A stretch of 64,000 nucleotides of DNA from Actinomycetota bacterium (GTDB lineage Bacteria; Actinomycetota; Nitriliruptoria; Nitriliruptorales; JAHWKO01), in contig JAHWKW010000009.1 in the NCBI GenBank assembly GCA_019347675.1, forward strand, positions 1 to 64,000, in the 5' to 3' direction. Positions within the stretch are counted from its first letter, which is position 1. Each line of letters begins with the position of its first letter. Shown here in pieces: positions 1 through 6,277 of this stretch. Below the pieces are notes generated by a model. The model was not told where the DNA came from. It made no database searches and saw only the letters and a list, made by a program, of their open reading frames with translations. Made by a program: the position numbers and the translations under genes.

Positions 1-63
1 CAAGGTCTGCCGCTCGTCGTCGTTCAGCTCGATCGCCACCGTCGGTCGCCCCGCACGCCCCAT
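1..63 (-). CDS. IS630-type transposase, N-terminal fragment (runs off the left edge)
   Basis: An ATG at 61-63 reads leftwards out of the window. The 21 visible codons begin MGRAGRPTVAIELNDDERQ. This matches the usual first residues of IS630-family DDE transposases, where a short Arg/Gly-rich start is followed by a helix like 'L(S/N)..ER..L'. Only this amino-terminal piece is visible, so neither the catalytic DDE triad nor an intact element can be judged. The AT-rich stretch just upstream (to the right) would be the end of the element. It could instead be another small DNA-binding protein, because the match rests on about 20 residues. Confidence 0.5.
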   Translation of the reverse strand, partial: MGRAGRPTVAIELNDDERQTL

Positions 64-145
64 GCCAGCTCCTGGTCGCCACCATCAGCCCGTCACAGGG
101 AATCTACACCCGCCCAGCCATTATTTAGCGTATTTAGCGGACGGC
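64..145. mobile_element. Probable end of the IS630-type element, with tandem TATTTAGCG
   Basis: This strip lies directly upstream of the transposase start. It is strikingly AT-rich for this genome and carries the 9-bp word TATTTAGCG twice in tandem (122-130 and 131-139). Its position suggests the terminal repeat or promoter region of the insertion sequence. The other end of the element lies outside the window, so the inverted repeat and a TA target duplication cannot be confirmed. Confidence 0.35.
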
Positions 146-317
146 ACACTAGCTCCCGTCGCCGGAATCGTCCTCGTCGGTGCGCTGCTCGGGGGTGTGA
201 CGCGGGCCCGGCTGCGGGGGCGGTCTCTTCCTCGTCCTGGCCGGTGCGTTCCTGTGGGGTGTAGCGGGGGGTGTCGGGATCGGTGTCTGGATCGGTGTCG
301 TTGCGTTGTTCGCTCAC
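93..317 (-). CDS. Small acidic then basic hypothetical protein, possibly truncated by the IS
   Basis: A 74-codon frame starts at a GTG (315-317) with GGAAGG a few bases upstream, 28 bp after the stop of the preceding small gene. The product begins with a repeated Asp-Thr-Asp-Pro stretch and becomes Arg-rich. Its last ~15 residues are encoded by the AT-rich strip with the TATTTAGCG repeat that I assign to the IS end. The natural carboxyl terminus may therefore have been replaced by the insertion. I recognise no family. It may also be non-coding. Confidence 0.3.
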   Translation of the reverse strand: MSEQRNDTDPDTDPDTPRYTPQERTGQDEEETAPAAGPASHPRAAHRRGRFRRRELVCRPLNTLNNGWAGVDSL

Positions 318-345
318 GTTGCTGCCTTCCGCGCGTCCGTGTGGG

Positions 346-576
346 TCAGCTCGCCACTTCCTCCGCTCGCTCGGTGGCCTGCTGGCTGCGGATGTGTTGC
401 GTGTCGTCGTGGATCTCGTCGATCTCGTCGCGGATCTGCCGTAGCTCGCGTCTCAGGTCGGTGATCTCCTCGCGCAACGGGACGATCTCCTCACGCAACG
501 GGCCGATGGTCGCCTGCTGGGCGAACCGGAACGGCGCCTGCACGAGTTGACTCGCGGTCTCTTTCAACCTCGCCAT
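346..576 (-). CDS. Small coiled-coil hypothetical protein
   Basis: This encodes 76 residues from an ATG at 574-576 with a good GAGGAG ribosome site about 6 bases upstream. The middle of the protein (about residues 25-65) is a run of charged heptads such as LREEIVPLREEITDLRREL, which should form a coiled coil. There is no signal peptide or membrane segment. It resembles short actinobacterial proteins of unknown role, and I assign no function. A second small frame follows it on the same strand, so the two may form a minor transcription unit. Confidence 0.55.
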   Translation of the reverse strand: MARLKETASQLVQAPFRFAQQATIGPLREEIVPLREEITDLRRELRQIRDEIDEIHDDTQHIRSQQATERAEEVAS

Positions 577-723
577 CGTTGCTCCTCGGTCGTGGACTAC
601 GACCGACGGTACGGAGGCGGGCCGAGCCCGCGGGCCTCTCGGTTGGTCGTTCGTTCACGAGGCTGCCAGCGGCCACTGGTGACGCGACCGGGGGCACGCA
701 AGCGTTCTTCCAGGGCAGCGGTG

Positions 724-807
724 TGCGAGCGGGGGGAGTCGAACCCCCAAGCCCCGAAGGGCACCAGGACCTAAACCTGGCGCGTCTGCCGGTTCCGCCA
801 CGCTCGC
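724..807 (-). tRNA. tRNA-Leu (anticodon TAG)
   Basis: Read on the minus strand, the acceptor stem GCGAGCG (801-807) pairs with CGCTCGC (725-731), with A as discriminator. The anticodon stem CCAGG/CCTGG closes the loop TTTAGGT, giving anticodon TAG. A long variable arm with a GCCC-TTCG-GGGC hairpin marks it as a class II tRNA, as expected for leucine. CCA is not encoded. Confidence 0.95.
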
Positions 808-883
808 GCGGCGACAGGGTACGACCGGGCGGGTTCCGTCGGCGCCGCCGTACGCTGCGCCGATCGGTGAGGAGGCTGCCGTC

Positions 884-1402
884 GTGGGCGACGATCGTGG
901 GGCGGCGGGGCGCCGCCTGCGACTGCGGCGCACCGCTGCGGTGGCGCTGATGACCGCGGCGCTGGTCGCCATCCTGGCGCTGGTCGGGGTGGTGCTGTCC
1001 GGCGACGGTCCGCCCGGCCGCCCAGCAGCGTCCCCGGAACCCATCGCGTCGGCCGACGGGATCGTGCTCCGCCGCCTCGTCGTCACCGACGCGCTGGATC
1101 CCCGGACGGGTCAACCGGCCGCGCCCCGCGACCGCTTCGAGATCGGCGAACGGGTCGTGGTGTGGGTCGACGTGGATTACGACCGCAGCCGTCCGGGGCG
1201 CGACGTCCTCCGGTTCGTGTTCACGCGGACGGACGCGGACGTCGACGAGCTGTTCACGTCCACGGTCCGCATGCCGCAGCCGTTGGGCACCGCGGCCGCT
1301 GGTCTCAGCGCCGCGTACACCCAGCAGCCGGGTCGCTACCAGGTGACCGTCTACGCCAACGACCAGCCACTGGCCAGCGCCGACTTCACGGTGGCCGCAT
1401 GA
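884..1402 (+). CDS. Membrane-anchored hypothetical protein with an extracytoplasmic beta domain
   Basis: This encodes 172 residues from a GTG with GAGGAGG about 8 bases upstream. A basic N-terminus (residues 1-17) is followed by one hydrophobic segment (about 18-40, TAAVALMTAALVAILALVGV). A Pro-rich linker then leads to a domain of about 110 residues with alternating strands and a conserved-looking 'GRYQVTVYAN' near the end. The layout fits a single-pass anchor or uncleaved signal with an Ig-like domain outside the cell. The gene sits alone between tRNA genes on the opposite strand. Function unknown. Confidence 0.65.
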   Translation: MGDDRGAAGRRLRLRRTAAVALMTAALVAILALVGVVLSGDGPPGRPAASPEPIASADGIVLRRLVVTDALDPRTGQPAAPRDRFEIGERVVVWVDVDYDRSRPGRDVLRFVFTRTDADVDELFTSTVRMPQPLGTAAAGLSAAYTQQPGRYQVTVYANDQPLASADFTVAA

Positions 1403-1439
1403 TCGCGCTCGTCGACGTGGGTCTCGACGGCCGCTGCTG

Positions 1440-1512
1440 TGCCCCGCCAGGGACTCGAACCCCGAACCTGCCGATTAAGAGTCGGATGCTCTGCCAGTTG
1501 AGCTAGCGGGGC
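1440..1512 (-). tRNA. tRNA-Lys (anticodon CTT)
   Basis: On the minus strand, the acceptor GCCCCGC (1506-1512) pairs with GCGGGGC (1441-1447) and the discriminator is A. The D arm (GCTC...GAGC), the loop CTCTTAA with anticodon CTT, and the T arm with TTCGAGT are all present. It lies 36 bp from the tRNA-His gene on the same strand, and the two are probably co-transcribed. Confidence 0.95.
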
Positions 1513-1548
1513 GAACCGTCCACACGGTCCGTGACAGGACGGACGTGG

Positions 1549-1624
1549 GGTGAGTGAGGGGATTCGAACCCCCGACCTCCTGGACCACAACCAGGCGCTC
1601 TCACCAGACTGAGCTACACCCACC
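1549..1624 (-). tRNA. tRNA-His (anticodon GTG)
   Basis: On the minus strand, the stem GTGGGTG (1617-1623) pairs with CACTCAC (1550-1556). An extra G-1 (1624) faces C73 (1549), which is the identity feature of histidine tRNA. The anticodon stem CCTGG/CCAGG encloses TTGTGGT, giving anticodon GTG. It is the upstream partner of tRNA-Lys. Confidence 0.95.
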
Positions 1625-1652
1625 AGGTGCGCGTGAAGCGTACGTGTGGGGG

Positions 1653-1724
1653 GTGGGACGTGCAAAGGTCCGTGGCCTCACTCCCACACGTGGGACGTGC
1701 AAAGGTCCGTGGCCTCACTCCCAC
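1653..1724. repeat. Tandem pair of identical 35-bp repeats
   Basis: The same 35 bp occurs at 1653-1687 and again at 1690-1724, separated by the two bases AC. Each unit begins GTGGGA and ends TCCCAC, so each could form a hairpin. The right-hand copy includes the last codons and stop of the dehydratase gene (stop at 1715-1717). The repeat therefore looks like a duplication of the gene's end, or a terminator-like element present twice. Confidence 0.9.
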
Positions 1725-2674
1725 CGGCGTAACAGCTGGCTGAGGTCGTCGCTTCCGACGTTCCCGCCGGACAGGATCACGCCGACCCGTCGGTCGCGGA
1801 CACCGGCCGCGTCGCTGAGCACCGCGGCGAGCGCCACCACACCGCTGGGTTCGACGAGGAGCTTCAACCGGTTCAAGACGAACGTCAACGCGGCCAGGAT
1901 CGCCGCGTCAGACACCGTGACGATCCGGTCCACCCGTTCGCGGTTGACGGCGAAGGTCAGCTCACCGGGGGTGGTGGCCCGCAGCCCGTCCGCCACCGTC
2001 CGTGGAGTCGGGATCGACACCCGCTGGCCGGCGGCGAACGAACGGGCGGTGTCGTCACCATCCGCGGGCTCCACCCCCACGATCTCCACGTCGGCGAGCG
2101 TCCCCCGGGCGGCGGTGGCGCACCCGGCGATCAGTCCGCCGCCGCCGACGGGGACGACCAGCGCGTCGAACGCTCCCGCGTCCTCGATCAGTTCGAGCGC
2201 GGCGGTGCCCTGACCTGCCATGACCCGCGGATCGTCGTAGGGGGGGATGATCGTCGAACCGCGCTCATCGGCGAGCTGGTGGGCGATGTCCTCGCGATCC
2301 TCGCGACCGCGGTCGTAGGTCACGATCATCCCGCCGTAGGCGATCGTGGCGGCGCGCTTGGCGGGTGGCGCGTCGGCCGGCATGACGATGGTCGCGGTGG
2401 TGTCCAGCAGGCGTGCCGCCAGCGCCACCGCCTGAGCGTGGTTCCCCGAGGAGTAGGCCACAACGCCCCGTGCGCGTTCCGCCTCACCCAGCGACGCCAT
2501 CGCGTTGTAGGCGCCCCGCAGCTTGAACGACCCCGCCCGCTGCAGGTTCTCCGCCTTGCAGACCACACGCGCGCCGCTGCGTTCGTCGAGGGACCGTGCG
2601 GTGACCAGCGGAGTGCGGTGGACGACGTCCGCGAGCCGGCGCCCCGCGGCGCGGACGTCGTCGAGATCGATCAC
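1715..2674 (-). CDS. Threonine/serine dehydratase (PLP fold-type II, single-domain)
   Basis: This is a 319-residue PLP enzyme that deaminates threonine to 2-oxobutyrate (or serine to pyruvate) in the cytosol. It shows the Schiff-base lysine motif GSFKLRGA (Lys near residue 51), the SSGNHAQ substrate loop, the glycine-rich phosphate cup VPVGGGGL and a terminal SGGNVG. No C-terminal ACT-like regulatory domain is present, so it resembles the short catabolic threonine ammonia-lyases more than long feedback-inhibited IlvA. Serine racemases and other close paralogues share this size, so the exact substrate is inferred. It starts at an ATG at 2672-2674, and its end lies in a duplicated 35-bp repeat. 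Confidence 0.85.
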   Translation of the reverse strand: MIDLDDVRAAGRRLADVVHRTPLVTARSLDERSGARVVCKAENLQRAGSFKLRGAYNAMASLGEAERARGVVAYSSGNHAQAVALAARLLDTTATIVMPADAPPAKRAATIAYGGMIVTYDRGREDREDIAHQLADERGSTIIPPYDDPRVMAGQGTAALELIEDAGAFDALVVPVGGGGLIAGCATAARGTLADVEIVGVEPADGDDTARSFAAGQRVSIPTPRTVADGLRATTPGELTFAVNRERVDRIVTVSDAAILAALTFVLNRLKLLVEPSGVVALAAVLSDAAGVRDRRVGVILSGGNVGSDDLSQLLRRWE

Positions 2675-2752
2675 GGCACATCAGCCTCCGGCCAGTCCAG
2701 GTCGCCACGCGCCGGCAGCGCCCCGATCGCGCGGCCGGCAGCGCCCCGATGA

Positions 2753-2784
2753 CCGAAGGCCCCGACGGGGGGCGGGGCCTTCGG
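2753..2784. terminator. Strong GC hairpin between the dehydratase and tRNA-Arg
   Basis: CCGAAGGCCCCG (2753-2764) and CGGGGCCTTCGG (2773-2784) form a perfect 12-bp stem with an 8-nt loop. There is no clear U-run on either side. It lies upstream of the dehydratase start, where it could stop leftward transcription arriving from the DUF4191 gene, or act in the dehydratase leader. The role is inferred from position. Confidence 0.5.
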
Positions 2785-2948
2785 GGCACAGACGCCCATG
2801 GGCACCCCGAGAGGGCCCCGCATCTGTGGCCGGGATCACTCTAGGCTGACCGCGACCGCGAACGCGAGCTTGCCTCGAAGTGGCCGCGAGCCTCGAGGCC
2901 TGCCTGGCGGTACTCTGCCGTGGCGGCGACCGTGGCCGCCGACTCCTC

Positions 2949-3024
2949 GCGCCCGTAGCTCAATTGGACAGAGCAGCCGGCTTCTACCCGGTGTTCGTTG
3001 CAGGTTCGAGTCCTGCCGGGCGCG
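2949..3024 (+). tRNA. tRNA-Arg (anticodon TCT)
   Basis: The acceptor GCGCCCG (2949-2955) pairs with CGGGCGC (3017-3023), followed by discriminator G. The anticodon stem GCCGG/CCGGT encloses CTTCTAC with anticodon TCT, which reads AGA. The T loop TTCGAGT is canonical. It is a single-gene unit facing the DUF4191 gene tail to tail. Confidence 0.95.
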
Positions 3025-3040
3025 CTTCCAGCCCACTGCG

Positions 3041-3676
3041 TCAGCGGGGGCGACCGCGGGGGATGTACCCCTTGGGCATCGGCAGTTCGCTGTCTGAAAG
3101 CGCCCGTAGCTTCGTGTCGAGCGACCCTATGTCCTGCTTCTTGATCCGGCGCGGCAGACGCATCAGGTGCATCCGCAGTTCCCCCAGGCCGACCTCGTCC
3201 TCGCCGTCCCCGATGATCACCTCGTGGACCGGTGTGTCGCCGACCACGCGCTGCATGCGTCGGTGTTCCTTCTTCAACATCGACTGCACGCGCGGACGTG
3301 CCCCCTCTCCGACGAGCACCACGCCAGGCCGTCCCACGACGCGGTGGACGAGATCCTGCTTGCGAGTGACGGCCACGGCGGCTGTGACCCGCCACGGCCC
3401 GCGCATCGTCTGGATCACCGCCAGCGCAGCACCGGGTCGACCTTCGATCGATCCGAGCTGGACGGAGGTGGCCCGCCGACCGAGGACCACAACCGCCGCC
3501 AGCAGCCCCAGCGTGACCCCGACCGCGGCCCCCACGATCGCGTTGGCGGTCAGCAGCCCGATCGCGAACACGATCGCGAAGACGCCCACGCCCACGGCGG
3601 CGATCAGCGGGACCGCCCGCGGGTCGGCCTCGCGGGTGGTCTGGATCACCAGCCATATCTGCCGCAGTCGGTCCAT
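3041..3676 (-). CDS. DUF4191 family membrane protein
   Basis: This encodes 211 residues from an ATG at 3674-3676. Two membrane segments lie near the amino end (about residues 22-42 and 45-65, e.g. VGVGVFAIVFAIGLLTAN). A cytoplasmic domain follows with the family-typical block around 'VHRVVGRPGVVLVGEG' and a basic tail ending PKGYIPRGRPR. DUF4191 is an actinobacterial family without an established function. It often sits near lipoate genes, but that neighbour is absent here. Longer in-frame starts upstream exist, but the family begins close to this methionine (MDRLRQIW). It is divergent from the lipoprotein gene. Confidence 0.8.
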   Translation of the reverse strand: MDRLRQIWLVIQTTREADPRAVPLIAAVGVGVFAIVFAIGLLTANAIVGAAVGVTLGLLAAVVVLGRRATSVQLGSIEGRPGAALAVIQTMRGPWRVTAAVAVTRKQDLVHRVVGRPGVVLVGEGARPRVQSMLKKEHRRMQRVVGDTPVHEVIIGDGEDEVGLGELRMHLMRLPRRIKKQDIGSLDTKLRALSDSELPMPKGYIPRGRPR

Positions 3677-3831
3677 GCGCGCCACACCGATCGGGTCCGC
3701 CGCGAGCGTAGACGGCACCGGCTGGACGGTTTCCGGTGGGTGGCGGTCGGCTTGCCCGAACGTCCGGCACCGCGCCGGCCGCGACGCGCCATGCTGCGGG
3801 GGCACCTGCTCCAACGAAGAACGCGACGGAG

Positions 3832-5118
3832 ATGCTCGTGCGGAGGCTGTCCCACACACGTCGCCTCGCGGGCACGGTGGCCGTGCTGATCGCGACCGCC
3901 GCCTGCGGGCCCGCAGAGCAGCCCGGACCCGCCACCACCCCCACCGAGGAGGTGACACCCAGCCCGGGTGAGGTCACCGCCACCGCTGCCACCCAAGGCG
4001 ATCCTGTCGAGGAGGAACACGGCGCGGCCGAGCACATGACGGTGTGGGCGACCTCGATCGTGGTCGGCGTCCACGAGGTCACCGAACTTGACGGGGAGGT
4101 TCACGCCAACGCCGTGCAGCTGCGTTCCCACTTCGACTTCCTGCTCCGCGAGCATGCTGCTCTGGTCGGCCACGCCACCCACGCCGCCGTCGATGGCGCC
4201 TACAGCCCTCGTGCTGCGGTGCAGGTTGCGCTCACCGACAACACCGAAGAGCTGGCGAACGAGATCCGTGAGCTGTTCGACAGTCCCTTGGCCGAACGCT
4301 TCGAGGAGGCCTGGACGGCCCACGTCGACCACGAGCAACGCTACGTCGAGGCGATCGTGTCGGGCGACGCCGCCGGTGCTCGTGTGGCGATGCAGGACCT
4401 GCGACGCAACGCCGACGAGCTCGCGGACACGGTGGTGTCGCTGACCGGTGGCACCGCCGACCGGGCCATGGTCGCCGAGGACATCACCTCGCACGTCGAC
4501 ACGATCACGTCGGCCGTCGACGTCCACGAGCAGCCCGACCAGTGGTACGGCGCGCTACGGGACGCTGTCGAGCGCATGGGAGAGGTCGCCGCGGGGCTGG
4601 CCGGAGTGATCGCCGAAGCCCAGCGCCTGGAGGGCGACATCGACTCCGAGGTGGCTCGCCTGCGTGCTGAGTTGACCGGCCGCATGGTCGATGACGTGGT
4701 GTTCACCGCCATGCTGACGCGGGCCACGCTCGCGCCCGACGAGGAGGCGGCGCCCGTCGAAGACGTGGTCGACGCTGTCACCCGGTCTCTCGCCGCGACC
4801 CTGGGCGAGGCGCTCGGAGACGAGTTCAGCTCGCATCTCGAGGAGCTCTGGCACGAGCGGACCGACGCCCTGGTGGCCTACGCCGAGGCGGTGGCCGAGC
4901 GCATCGAGGCCGAGGAGGCCGGCGAGGAGATCGGCGAGGCCGAGGAGGCCGCCGAGGAGGACGCCCTGGAGCGGCTGGACGAGTTCTCCCAGGAGCTCGC
5001 CACGCTGCTGGAGGAGGCCACGGGCGGGGCGCTGGAGGTGACGATCATGGAGCGAGACGCCGCCGAACACGTCCGGACGATGACCGCGACGATCGACGCG
5101 CAGGCACGTCGCTTCTAG
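3832..5118 (+). CDS. Secreted helical lipoprotein of unknown function
   Basis: This encodes 428 residues from an ATG at 3832. The next stretch is a clear lipoprotein signal: basic start, hydrophobic core, lipobox TAAC with Cys near residue 27. After a Pro/Thr-rich linker the protein is almost entirely acidic amphipathic helix. Two bundle-like blocks (about 75-205 and 215-420) are rich in Glu/Ala, with a very acidic stretch near 'EEAGEEIGEAEEAAEEDA'. A longer frame from 3736 is open, but it would bury the signal peptide. No catalytic motif is visible. I do not recognise the family. A DUF4142-like or ferritin-like helical bundle is possible. Confidence 0.65.
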   Translation: MLVRRLSHTRRLAGTVAVLIATAACGPAEQPGPATTPTEEVTPSPGEVTATAATQGDPVEEEHGAAEHMTVWATSIVVGVHEVTELDGEVHANAVQLRSHFDFLLREHAALVGHATHAAVDGAYSPRAAVQVALTDNTEELANEIRELFDSPLAERFEEAWTAHVDHEQRYVEAIVSGDAAGARVAMQDLRRNADELADTVVSLTGGTADRAMVAEDITSHVDTITSAVDVHEQPDQWYGALRDAVERMGEVAAGLAGVIAEAQRLEGDIDSEVARLRAELTGRMVDDVVFTAMLTRATLAPDEEAAPVEDVVDAVTRSLAATLGEALGDEFSSHLEELWHERTDALVAYAEAVAERIEAEEAGEEIGEAEEAAEEDALERLDEFSQELATLLEEATGGALEVTIMERDAAEHVRTMTATIDAQARRF

Positions 5119-5154
5119 ACGCTCTCGAACACGGCCGCCACCACCGCGTGTCGC

Positions 5155-5207
5155 CCGTCCGGCCACCGCGCATGGCCCCACATGGCCTCCCTCGACCGGC
5201 CGGACGG
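5155..5207. terminator. Inverted repeat after the lipoprotein gene
   Basis: CCGTCCGGCC (5155-5164) and GGCCGGACGG (5198-5207) are perfectly complementary over 10 bp with a 33-nt loop. It sits 36 bp after the lipoprotein stop and 60 bp before ctaC, so it may end the first transcript or lie in the ctaC leader. It has no U-run. Confidence 0.35.
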
Positions 5208-5266
5208 CCAGGGGGCGGTGTTTGCCTGTCGACGTGACCCCCGAGGGCCTCGGCTACAGTCGCCGC

Positions 5267-6277
5267 ATGATCGGTTGGGCTCGGTCGGGGGTGGGACGCG
5301 CGCGGCGGTGGCCCTCCCGTGCCGCTGCGGTGGCCGCCGGCCTGCTGGTCGTGTTCGCCGGCGGGTGTACCTGGCAGGCGGGCGCGCTACAGCCCAAGGG
5401 CCCGGGCGCTCAGCGCCAGTACGAGGTGTTCCTGATCTCCTTCTGGACCGGGCTGGCCGTGTACGTCATCGTCGGCGGCCTGATGCTGATCGCCATGTTC
5501 CGCCGTCGCCGCGCCGACGAGGACGAGGCGCGCTTCCCGGCCAACCGCTTCGTGTTCATCGGCGGACTGCTCGTGCCCACCGTGATCCTGATGGGCATGA
5601 TGGGAGCCACGTTCGTGTATCTGGCGCAGGAACCCCACAGCGGTGAGCTCGACGTGACCGTGATCGGCCACCAGTACTGGTGGGAGGTGCACTACCCCGA
5701 GCACGACGTGGTCACCGCCAACGAGATATACATCCCGACCGGGACCGACGTCGAGTTCCGGTTCGAGACGGTCGACGTGATCCATGCGTTCTGGGTGCCG
5801 GAACTGCACGGCAAGTCCGACATGGTGCCCGGACGCAGTACCCGACTGGTGATCCATGCTGACGAGCCGGGCCGCTACCGCGGCCAGTGCGCCGAGTACT
5901 GCGGCCTGCAGCACGCCAACATGGCCTTCGAGGTGGTCGCCGTGTCCCCGGAGGAGTTCGATAACTGGGCCGAGGCGCAGGCTCGCCCGGCGGTTGTCGA
6001 CGACCCCCGCGGCGAGGAGCTGTTCATCCGCCACGCGTGCGCCGGGTGCCATGCGATCCGCGGCACGGACGCCGACGGGCAGATCGGGCCCGACCTGACC
6101 CACCTGGCCAGCCGAGCCATGCTCGGAGCCGGGACCGTCCCCAACGACCGCGGCCACCTGTCCGGATGGATCGTCAACTCCCAGACGATCAAGCCCGGCA
6201 ACGAGATGCCGCCGATCACCACGCTCGAACCCGACGAGCTGCACGCGCTGCTCGACTACCTGGAGAACCTCCAGTGA
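5267..6277 (+). CDS. ctaC: Cytochrome c oxidase subunit II with fused cytochrome c domain (caa3 type)
   Basis: This 336-residue subunit passes electrons from cytochrome c through the CuA centre to CtaD. It has a lipobox (FAGGC, Cys about residue 34), two membrane helices, the aromatic motif HQYWWEVHY, and the CuA ligands in CAEYCGLQHANM with an upstream His. A fused carboxyl-terminal cytochrome c domain carries CAGCH and a late Met (NEMPP). The fused haem makes it caa3-like. The ATG at 5267 is chosen because the signal peptide follows. The GTGA at 6274-6277 couples it to ctaD. It is the first gene of the oxidase operon. Confidence 0.95.
   Translation: MIGWARSGVGRARRWPSRAAAVAAGLLVVFAGGCTWQAGALQPKGPGAQRQYEVFLISFWTGLAVYVIVGGLMLIAMFRRRRADEDEARFPANRFVFIGGLLVPTVILMGMMGATFVYLAQEPHSGELDVTVIGHQYWWEVHYPEHDVVTANEIYIPTGTDVEFRFETVDVIHAFWVPELHGKSDMVPGRSTRLVIHADEPGRYRGQCAEYCGLQHANMAFEVVAVSPEEFDNWAEAQARPAVVDDPRGEELFIRHACAGCHAIRGTDADGQIGPDLTHLASRAMLGAGTVPNDRGHLSGWIVNSQTIKPGNEMPPITTLEPDELHALLDYLENLQ

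Noticed and set aside
1653-1724. Possible CRISPR remnant
   Set aside because: Only two repeats with a 2-bp gap, no spacers and no cas genes nearby.
1554-2213. 219-codon + strand frame opposite the dehydratase
   Set aside because: Composition is Ser/Ala/Arg-rich without motifs and it also crosses tRNA-His. The PLP enzyme on the minus strand is clear.
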